Shown here: positions 1 to 5,121 of the stretch, piece after piece | Position numbering within the stretch: position 1 is the stretch's first letter | How the letters are laid out: the number at the start of each line of letters is the position of its first letter | From: Anaerolinea sp. | GTDB taxonomy: Bacteria > Chloroflexota > Anaerolineae > Anaerolineales > Anaerolineaceae | Direction of reading: 5' to 3' | NCBI GenBank assembly: GCA_013824385.1 | Contig: PNNU01000219.1 | Location: 1 to 6,120, forward strand | DNA: 6,120 nucleotides | Position numbers and translations under genes: made by a program | Notes under the pieces: generated by a model | Told to the model about the DNA's origin: nothing | What the model saw: the letters and a program-made list of their open reading frames with translations, nothing else | The model's database searches: none

Positions 1-360
1 GCAATGGAAAGAGGAAAGTTTTACCGCTTGATGGAAGAAGCGGACAAGAAAGAACTTGGAGCCAGCACAGCAAGTTCTGTTATTCAAACCTGCGGCCGAT
101 TAGTGCGAGGTGGGGTTCCTTTCCGGGCTTTCTTTGTGGATGCCTCCTGGGTTAACAGCAAAGAAACTTCTGAGGGGGATTTTATTGCTCGTCCAGGTGA
201 CAGTCTCTTGGCAGCGATGATTGAACGTCTACTGCACTACACCACGAGCGACCTCGGACGAGCATTGTACGGAGCCTTTTCTGATGGGCTTCAATCACCG
301 CAGGGTTTTCAACTCGACTTCAGTGATTACAGCATTTCGTCCAGGATGGATGAAGATTGA
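1..360 (+). CDS. DinG-type helicase of a pPIWI-RE system, C-terminal end (5' truncated by window)
   Basis: The frame is open from base 1 and ends at TGA 358-360, so only the last ~119 residues of a larger protein are present. The ATG at base 4 is internal, because helicase motifs I-V must lie upstream. Counting from that Met, residues 27-37 read IQTCGRLVRGG. This fits superfamily 2 (DinG/XPD-like) motif VI, whose arginines contact ATP. It is followed by a hydrophobic strand and an aspartate (AFFVDASW, 42-49), as in the second RecA-like domain. The QxxGRxVRGG form with a following FVDA is what I associate with helicases paired with pPIWI-RE proteins. The tail, about residues 68-100, is helical. 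The PIWI gene follows immediately on the same strand, which makes this the operon's R-loop/DNA-unwinding partner (family knowledge). The family is inferred from motif VI and context only, since the Walker A and Fe-S regions are outside the window. Confidence 0.82.
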   Translation, partial: AMERGKFYRLMEEADKKELGASTASSVIQTCGRLVRGGVPFRAFFVDASWVNSKETSEGDFIARPGDSLLAAMIERLLHYTTSDLGRALYGAFSDGLQSPQGFQLDFSDYSISSRMDED

Positions 361-372
361 TCTCAATGAATT

Positions 373-380
373 AAAAGGAA
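373..380 (+). promoter_or_regulatory. Ribosome binding site choosing the PIWI start at 386
   Basis: AAAAGGAA lies five bases before ATG 386, a good Shine-Dalgarno match at good spacing. Other in-frame starts exist at 221 (deep inside the helicase gene) and 350 (overlapping the helicase stop). The one at 350 has only an AGG at short spacing. The site therefore favours 386, with a 25-base gap after the helicase stop. Confidence 0.7.
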
Positions 381-385
381 ACGAT

Positions 386-3064
386 ATGGCACGGAAAATC
401 ACCCCCCAAAACCTTTTACCGACTCGTTTTCGCCTGCGCATGGATACTTTAGGTGAAAAAAGCATCCACGTCTTCACATCCACCTGGTGGGGCGAAGCAA
501 GCAGCGTTGCAAAGCAATTGGCCCAGAACTCATCCATGAATGCGAAAACGGGATTCTTCAACCAGGCAGTGACCGCTCTTTCACCGGTACTGGTCCATGG
601 ATTTAAGAGAACCAGCGTATATCCTCAGCCCCCTTTGTATCAGATGCTCGCTCTCAGCCAATATCCTGGGGAAAACCTGGTGAATTCGCTTGCACGGCAT
701 TGGGCAGATATCTGGTTGGATACTTCGTTTCCCAACGTATCTTCATCAACTATAAAGAATGGTTCCGCAAAATTATATGATCTGATCCATGCCTCTCAGG
801 AGAAGTGGACTGAAACGAATGTATCTGAAGCTCTGACCGATGAAAAAAATAACCTTCGGTACTCAGCTTTACCCAGTCTTATCGCTTCACAATTCGTATC
901 TGGTGGTTCCACAACTATTTTTGACCGGGAAATGAAGTGGGGGCTGATCCAGCAAGATGATAACGGCCTGGCAGCTGTGAGTGAACCGCAGAGGTCGGAA
1001 AAAGGCCACACATTCGCCTACTTGGTCCGATTTGCTCTTCAATACCAGCCTGGTAGTAAAGAGCCCTGGATCCATACTTTCATAACCTGTCAACGATATA
1101 TGGATCAGCCATTGATTTCAGGAAACAGGGATCGAAAAGCGACTATTCTCCTACGATGCAATCAACCATTACATCCTTCCTGGAGTGATCAAAACACGAC
1201 CCTGGTTCGTCTTCCGGTGTCGAATACTCCGATCAAAGCGACACAAAAAATGTCGCCGCCAATGTTTTCTGATGGATTCCATTCCCTGCTCGACCGTGCC
1301 CAGGCCCGAAACATTGAACAAGATCCCTCAAAAATATTCAATGAGCCATTGCGCTATCGTAATTCAAATGAGGATAACTATTTTGTGCTATATGCAGAAG
1401 GATATCACCCCGAACATCCTCTCGGTAGCGGGTTTGGCGCAAGAGAACGGACAGAGATGTATCGGGTGATTGAAGAACGGCTCGACTCTATACTCATCCC
1501 AGGAAATGCGATGAAACTGTACAAAGGAGCTTTCGAGTCGAAAGCGTTAGCTCCTTGGAAAAACACAGAAAAGAAAAGCCCTACTGACCCAAAACAGAGA
1601 CAAGAAGCACGGATAGGCGCCTTCTTAGCTGCAGCTCAGGGTCGAAAAATAAAAATTCTGCTAGCCTCGTATTCAACAGACATGGGCAAAGTGATGAAAT
1701 ATTTCGTGGAGCAGCGTCACTTTATACTCATGGAAAATGATGAGTGGCCGGCTCAAGTGTGCGTGAAAGAGGTTTCTATTCCAGACCATTTATTCCATCC
1801 GCTGGAAATCAACCAAAGGGCTGATCAGAAAAAAGCTGAAAGCCGAGTTGAGGCAGAACAGCGTTTAACTACCGAATGGCAAAAATTTCTTCATCAATAT
1901 AAAGACTCCGAAAATGAGAAGGTATTTGCCTGGATTGAATTACCGGACACGAGCGAATATCTATCTCCTCACGATGCCATTCGAATGGCTTGCGTCAAAG
2001 AAGGAATTTTGTCTCAAATGATCAAGCCGCTCAAATCAGATTATGAGCATCTCACCAATATGGGGCGGTACAGTATGGTTAGAAAGGCCGAGTACGATTT
2101 TGGCCGATTATATAATGCATGCAGCGATCTTATCCTTCGACAAGCTGGTGTCACGAGCGGAAATTATGTGAAAGGGCTTAAAGGTGATTATATTTCCGCA
2201 GGTTTCTCGCCCCAAACCGCTGATGATATTGTAATTATCGGGATGACCTTATTCCGGAATAATCAAGATTATTCCCGCGGCCGAGGAAGCGTGAGTATCC
2301 CCGTCGCCGTCCGGATATTAGCGAATGGCTGCGTAGAGGCAAAAATACCGAATGTTTGTGACTGGGTAGATTATTACCAGGCGGCTATCCTCTTGGGAAA
2401 TGCGTTTATTCTAAATCGAAGAAAAGCATCGTTCACTGTTGAGACACCAACATTAGAATCTTTCCTAAAGGTTTTGCTTGCAGAGCACCGCGAAATTCCA
2501 ACCTTACTGATCTTAGACGCATACAAGTTACGAACCGTTTGGAAATATTTGAAAGTTGATGAACTAGATAAAGATCGGATCATGGTAGGAGGCGATACGT
2601 TTGAACCTTTTTCGTTCGCAAATTTGAATGTTGTTTGGCTCAGGCAACATGGTGACGGCGAAACACCTCAATATGTGGCAACTGATGAAGCATCTTGGTC
2701 TGAGGCTGACGATGCGGACCGAGTTGCCCAATCAAGTCTTTACGATGATACTGACGCAGGAGGAGAACTACATCATTACTTTTCAATCGGGCGTCTGGAC
2801 AATAATAAAAAAGCTGATCAAAAAGCAATGCGTTTTGATGGCGGTGGAGAAATGAACTTTAGAAACCAACAGATGATCGAACTGGTTCCAATAATGGGAA
2901 ATGAGCCTGAAGCTTCAGTCGCAACTACCCATATTCTCCGATCGTCACCTGCTTGGAGTACTGGGAATACTCTTCTTCCATACCCAATTCACCTGGCGAA
3001 CACGCTAATCGAAGATATGTTACCACTTTTAGGCGTGGAGGATACTGGTAATATAGAAAATTAG
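386..3064 (+). CDS. pPIWI-RE protein: divergent prokaryotic Argonaute/PIWI effector, 892 aa
   Basis: Divergent PIWI/Argonaute-superfamily protein, predicted to bind a guide strand and act with the helicase in restricting invading DNA. From ATG 386 it has 892 residues, a normal size for the family. Residues ~1-390 resemble the family-specific N-terminal region (DUF3962-like), including VYPQPPLYQMLALS and an RHWADIW helix. Residues ~415-520 look like a MID domain, starting with the strand KIKILLASYS (421-430). A C-terminal RNase H-fold PIWI domain covers ~600-890: strand DIVIIGMTLFR (614-624), IPVAVRI (638-644), DWVDYYQAAILLG (659-671), LLILDAYKLRTVW (707-719), LRQHGDGETP (752-761), YFSIGR (798-803), THILR (848-852) and the ending LPYPIHLA (864-871). 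The YFSIG and LPxPxHLA signatures persuade me most. By rough alignment, Asp711 and His849 match PIWI catalytic positions, but the first Asp position is Met620/Thr621. The gene is co-oriented with and probably co-transcribed after the helicase. Start 350 (904 aa, 11-base overlap) is the alternative. Confidence 0.88.
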   Translation: MARKITPQNLLPTRFRLRMDTLGEKSIHVFTSTWWGEASSVAKQLAQNSSMNAKTGFFNQAVTALSPVLVHGFKRTSVYPQPPLYQMLALSQYPGENLVNSLARHWADIWLDTSFPNVSSSTIKNGSAKLYDLIHASQEKWTETNVSEALTDEKNNLRYSALPSLIASQFVSGGSTTIFDREMKWGLIQQDDNGLAAVSEPQRSEKGHTFAYLVRFALQYQPGSKEPWIHTFITCQRYMDQPLISGNRDRKATILLRCNQPLHPSWSDQNTTLVRLPVSNTPIKATQKMSPPMFSDGFHSLLDRAQARNIEQDPSKIFNEPLRYRNSNEDNYFVLYAEGYHPEHPLGSGFGARERTEMYRVIEERLDSILIPGNAMKLYKGAFESKALAPWKNTEKKSPTDPKQRQEARIGAFLAAAQGRKIKILLASYSTDMGKVMKYFVEQRHFILMENDEWPAQVCVKEVSIPDHLFHPLEINQRADQKKAESRVEAEQRLTTEWQKFLHQYKDSENEKVFAWIELPDTSEYLSPHDAIRMACVKEGILSQMIKPLKSDYEHLTNMGRYSMVRKAEYDFGRLYNACSDLILRQAGVTSGNYVKGLKGDYISAGFSPQTADDIVIIGMTLFRNNQDYSRGRGSVSIPVAVRILANGCVEAKIPNVCDWVDYYQAAILLGNAFILNRRKASFTVETPTLESFLKVLLAEHREIPTLLILDAYKLRTVWKYLKVDELDKDRIMVGGDTFEPFSFANLNVVWLRQHGDGETPQYVATDEASWSEADDADRVAQSSLYDDTDAGGELHHYFSIGRLDNNKKADQKAMRFDGGGEMNFRNQQMIELVPIMGNEPEASVATTHILRSSPAWSTGNTLLPYPIHLANTLIEDMLPLLGVEDTGNIEN

Positions 3065-3105
3065 ATTTAAGGCAAACGAACTTGAATCGTTTGCCTTAAA
3101 TCTAA
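3061..3105. repeat. Perfect 19-bp inverted repeat over the PIWI stop codon (possible terminator)
   Basis: Arm 3061-3079 (TTAGATTTAAGGCAAACGA) is the exact reverse complement of 3087-3105, around a 7-base loop (ACTTGAA). The TAG stop at 3062-3064 lies inside the first arm. RNA from either strand would form a long stem. No U-run follows on the + strand (GCACATAAC). On the - strand the stem is followed by TTTTCTATATT. It is therefore not a textbook intrinsic terminator for the PIWI operon, although a 3'-end protective hairpin or a weak or leftward terminator is plausible. A protein-binding or element-boundary role cannot be excluded. Confidence 0.8.
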
Positions 3106-3358
3106 GCACATAACAACAACTGCTTCAATCTAAATTGCTGGCAGAAATTTTTGTAATAACCCTCAACTCAGACAATATAGCCGAATAGTGGTGTGTTTTC
3201 CATCAGTATTTTACTGACATAAACTTAACTTCATATCCGTAGGTTTTCCAAGCATTTGGCAAGCCATTTGTTAACCTGCTTTCCAACAGACCCCGGGATC
3301 CTTATTCTACGGTATTCCGTTTCCTGGAAATGGTCGGATAATGAGTAGACTTGTGTTC
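3106..3358. other. AT-rich intergenic spacer, no convincing gene
   Basis: No start-to-stop frame with protein-like character is seen here on either strand. It holds a short perfect palindrome at 3203-3217 (TCAGTA, TTT, TACTGA). It also holds a 41-codon leftward open frame (3234-3356) that lacks ATG, GTG or TTG near its beginning and lies just downstream of a leftward terminator. That frame may be a gene remnant, but I cannot name it. Confidence 0.5.
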
Positions 3359-3403
3359 AAAAAAAGAAGTAGCTGGATGAGGGGGGCATCCAACTACTTC
3401 TTT
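3359..3403 (-). terminator. Strong rho-independent terminator of the leftward operon, probably bidirectional
   Basis: Arms 3363-3379 and 3387-3403 pair over 17 bp with one imperfect position (3373/3393), around a 7-base loop containing six G (+ strand). Read leftward, the stem is followed by seven U (A-run 3359-3365 on the + strand), a classic intrinsic terminator. The imperfect pair becomes G-U in the leftward RNA and C-A in the rightward RNA, so leftward folding is favoured. Rightward, the stem ends in CTTCTTTATTG, which is also U-rich, so it may insulate both sides. It lies about 160 bases past the leftward membrane-protein gene. Confidence 0.85.
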
Positions 3404-3563
3404 ATTGATTATAGAACATATATTTCATTTGTCAAGAACAGGACAGATTTTTTTAAACCTATACTATTCAGGCGATACAATTTTGGTTTTATACATCAAT
3501 TCAGTCTTAACCTATACTGTGCAAGTTGTGTGTTTATTATTTATTTTCAGCTATATCAATAGA
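3404..3563. other. AT-rich 3' untranslated stretch of the leftward operon
   Basis: This stretch lies between the leftward gene's stop and the terminator. Rightward open frames cross it, but they run on through the antisense of the leftward gene, have no Shine-Dalgarno site and give unconvincing low-complexity protein. I see no other element in it. Confidence 0.45.
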
Positions 3564-4016
3564 TTATTGAACTGGCCTAAACTTACACCCATAGGTTGCC
3601 GGCTTCCCCAACATTGTCCAGGAAAGCCTTTCAACTGTGTTCCACCAGATACCTGGGACTTCATACCACTCCGCGCCGGCAACCCCTTTGGGAATATCTG
3701 GGTCTGGGGCGGTTCCGCGGGCGATAAACCCATCTGGAAGAATTCCAACCTCTGTGTAAACAGCGGAATAGACGGGGCCAAGAGCAGCTAGAGATAGAAT
3801 CATTCCCCATCCACATTGGGATGGCTTGACCGTTTTGGCAGCATCGATCCGATCGCTCATAAACTCAAAATAGGTCATTCCTTTTGGAGCCTGCGGAACA
3901 TCCATGGGCTGATTACCTTTATAGGCCACAAAAAGGATACTGGAACAAATCGCCAGGATAACCGTTCCTTTGATTACAACCCCAATAAAATTAAGCAGCA
4001 TTCCGATTACTTTCAT
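3564..4016 (-). CDS. Membrane-anchored protein of unknown function, 150 aa
   Basis: I do not recognise a named family. Starting from the ATG at 4016-4014, chosen because GAGG lies six bases before it, the product has 150 residues. An upstream ATG at 4043 would add nine residues but has no clear ribosome site. Residues ~11-32 form one strong transmembrane segment (through VILAICSSILFVAY). A second hydrophobic stretch, ~69-93 (CGWGMILSLAALGPVYSAV), could be a second membrane pass or a buried helix. The C-terminal third is rich in Gly, Pro and Trp (PDPDIPKG, EWYEVPGIWW), and the protein ends in CKFRPVQ. Cysteines are at 24, 68 and near the C-terminus. It overlaps the preceding RHH gene by 26 bases, so the two are translated together. 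It may be an accessory-element membrane protein, but the function is unknown. Confidence 0.75.
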   Translation of the reverse strand: MKVIGMLLNFIGVVIKGTVILAICSSILFVAYKGNQPMDVPQAPKGMTYFEFMSDRIDAAKTVKPSQCGWGMILSLAALGPVYSAVYTEVGILPDGFIARGTAPDPDIPKGVAGAEWYEVPGIWWNTVERLSWTMLGKPATYGCKFRPVQ

Positions 4017-4245
4017 TATTATCCTCATTTTCAGGATCCACATGGTATTGGTCTTCCACTTGATCCCCTTCTCGTAATATCCGGTTAAAACGAATTTCTT
4101 CCCGATACATTCGATCTAAAGCCACCTCAATCACATCACTTTCGCTGCGCCCCATGATTGTCGCCATGGATTTTAATTGGTGAACACCTTCATAGCTTAA
4201 TCTGAAAGACCGGACCGGTTTATTCGCTGAATTGGTTTTAGGCAT
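3991..4245 (-). CDS. Ribbon-helix-helix (CopG/Arc-like) DNA-binding protein, 84 aa
   Basis: This small protein fits the RHH fold. Strand VRSFRLS (11-17) would be the DNA-contacting beta-ribbon. Helix 1 (about 19-31) is followed by the turn GRSESD (32-37), where the family has G-x-S-x-S/T-D/E, and by helix 2 (VIEVALDRMYREE, 38-50). The acidic, Asn-rich tail (from ~60) is not conserved in the family and may be flexible or bind a partner. Such proteins dimerise and bind short palindromes, often repressing their own operon. A matching palindrome lies in this gene's promoter. The start ATG at 4245-4243 has AAGGA eight to nine bases upstream on the - strand. The gene is first in a two-gene operon. 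RHH proteins also occur as antitoxins and as relaxosome accessory factors. The partner gene does not look like a known toxin, so a transcriptional regulator is the best reading. Confidence 0.83.
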   Translation of the reverse strand: MPKTNSANKPVRSFRLSYEGVHQLKSMATIMGRSESDVIEVALDRMYREEIRFNRILREGDQVEDQYHVDPENEDNNESNRNAA

Positions 4246-4275
4246 GCTCGTTTTCCTTGTCGACAGGATATTTAT

Positions 4276-4304
4276 AATGTAATACTCTAGTATTCTTTTG
4301 TCAA
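4276..4304 (-). promoter_or_regulatory. Sigma-70-type promoter of the leftward RHH operon
   Basis: Read leftward, a perfect -35 TTGACA (4304-4299) is followed, after exactly 17 bases, by TACATT (4281-4276), a four-of-six match to the -10. Transcription would start near 4269, giving a short leader of about 24 bases containing the ribosome site of the RHH gene. Confidence 0.72.
4281..4294. promoter_or_regulatory. Palindromic operator candidate inside the RHH promoter
   Basis: AATACT (4281-4286) and AGTATT (4289-4294) are exact reverse complements separated by two bases. The site fills most of the promoter spacer and touches the -10. A bound dimer would block RNA polymerase. The position is the one expected for autorepression by the RHH protein encoded just downstream. 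Binding itself is inferred. Confidence 0.6.
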
Positions 4305-4329
4305 GATGGAAACCGACATTTTACTATTT

Positions 4330-4377
4330 TTGACAGTCACTTTCCCCCTGGGATACCCGATTTGATCTTGCTATGAT
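4330..4377 (+). promoter_or_regulatory. Weak candidate promoters for the rightward operon
   Basis: Two overlapping possibilities exist. One is a perfect TTGACA at 4330-4335 with only a poor -10 (GATACC, 4352-4357, 16-base spacer). The other is an extended -10, TGCTATGAT (4369-4377), with no good -35 (TGGGAT). A TATAAA at 4396-4401 is a third, unsupported candidate. Any of them would leave a leader of roughly 150-200 bases before the TTG at 4562, and this leader would contain the hairpin at 4444-4513. Confidence 0.35.
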
Positions 4378-4443
4378 GAGATTAGCAATAAATTGTATAA
4401 AACCGGTCGCTGATTAATTCTCAGTCAACCCAAATGATCCTTG

Positions 4444-4513
4444 GAGCGACCACCTGCTTCCCTTCTTTTTGTGCCGTTATATTGGTACGAAAAAAAGACG
4501 CATGTGGTTGCTC
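4444..4513. repeat. Long imperfect hairpin in the presumed leader of the rightward operon
   Basis: Outer arms 4444-4457 (GAGCGACCACCTGC) and 4500-4513 (GCATGTGGTTGCTC) pair with 12 Watson-Crick pairs, one G-U and one mismatch. Directly inside, about 4462-4475 (ending GTGCC) pairs with 4484-4497 (starting GGTACG), mostly U-A plus two G-U pairs and one mismatch, leaving an eight-base loop. The whole is a nearly continuous 70-base stem-loop. It could be a leader RNA structure, an attenuator-like element or a decayed palindromic mobile repeat. No known riboswitch class was recognised. Confidence 0.55.
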
Positions 4514-4548
4514 TTAATTTAACCGACTTAAGAACCCTGTTCACTGGG

Positions 4549-4555
4549 AAAGGAG
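4549..4555 (+). promoter_or_regulatory. Ribosome binding site supporting the TTG start at 4562
   Basis: AAAGGAG ends six bases before TTG 4562, a near-ideal Shine-Dalgarno site. No in-frame ATG lies close to it, so the non-ATG start is well supported. Confidence 0.82.
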
Positions 4556-4561
4556 AAAAGA

Positions 4562-5119
4562 TTGAAAGAAATCCCTGTTTCAAAACGCAACATTATCGTT
4601 GCCATCATCCTGGCAGTTGTCATCGCTCTGGGAATCCTCGCGATTCAGGCGCTACCACTCCATAACGGATCCCAACCTTCGGTTTCCAACCAAGAAGATA
4701 CCCTGGCTTCAAAAGCGGCTGCAGCTGCACTGGAAGCCTTCTTCCATGTGGATTACCGGAATGAAAAAGATATCTGGCTCAATGATGTTTGTGCTGTGAG
4801 TACTCCAACCGGATGTCAGTTTATTTCCGCCGGAGCCGATCTGTTGTGGAGTAAATTTCAGGAGGCCAGGGCCGATGTAACCGCAATCGTCACACCCCAG
4901 GAAAAGGTAGCGGAAACTGACACAGAACAAGTTTGGAAGATGCTGATTGCGCTCTCGGCTCCTTTGCCTGGCAGTAACAAAATCCAGGACACTGCTTATG
5001 TCGCAGTGATCAAAACGGATAATGGCTGGAAATTTGACCGTTTTTTGTTGGAGCCTGAAATTAAAGCAATTCTCGCTCGTCAGGCAATGACGGTTACTCC
5101 TATAAAGGAAGGTAAATAA
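4562..5119 (+). CDS. Single-pass membrane protein with extracytoplasmic domain (NTF2/VirB8-like shape?), 185 aa
   Basis: I do not recognise a named family. The TTG start is supported by a strong ribosome site. A short basic N-terminus (KEIPVSKRN) precedes one transmembrane helix at ~10-31 and a polar linker (32-48), so the bulk is probably outside the cytoplasm. The domain opens with an Ala-rich helix (SKAAAAALEAFFHVDY, 50-65). It has two cysteines (77 and 85) that could form a disulfide. It ends in alternating strands, VWKMLIALSAPLP (~124-136) and AYVAVIKTDNGWKFDRFLL (~145-163). A helix followed by curved strands ending in 'WKFDRF' recalls NTF2-like folds such as VirB8/TcpC subunits of conjugation machines, but that is shape-based inference only. 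The secreted-protein gene starts two bases after its stop, so the two are almost certainly co-translated. Confidence 0.78.
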   Translation: MKEIPVSKRNIIVAIILAVVIALGILAIQALPLHNGSQPSVSNQEDTLASKAAAAALEAFFHVDYRNEKDIWLNDVCAVSTPTGCQFISAGADLLWSKFQEARADVTAIVTPQEKVAETDTEQVWKMLIALSAPLPGSNKIQDTAYVAVIKTDNGWKFDRFLLEPEIKAILARQAMTVTPIKEGK

Positions 5120-5121
5120 CT

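Noticed and set aside
221..385. N-terminal extension of the PIWI frame back to ATG 221
   Set aside because: It lies inside the helicase coding region in another frame, the translated extension lacks family-like character, and it has no ribosome site. ATG 386 has a strong one.
3203..3217. Short palindrome TCAGTA-TTT-TACTGA
   Set aside because: The six-base arms with a three-base loop in AT-rich spacer are not next to a gene start or U-run, and they are too short to assign a role.
3290..3302. Adjacent SmaI/BamHI-like sites (CCCGGGATCC), which might suggest a cloning linker
   Set aside because: The sequence around it shows no vector features, and short restriction-site matches of this kind occur naturally.
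3405..3791. Rightward 128-codon open frame
   Set aside because: Its second half is antisense to the well-supported leftward membrane protein, it has no Shine-Dalgarno site, and its first part is AT-rich spacer next to a terminator.
4441..4665. Rightward open frame beginning with TTG at 4441
   Set aside because: It begins at the hairpin, overlaps the start of the 185-residue protein in another frame, and has no ribosome site.
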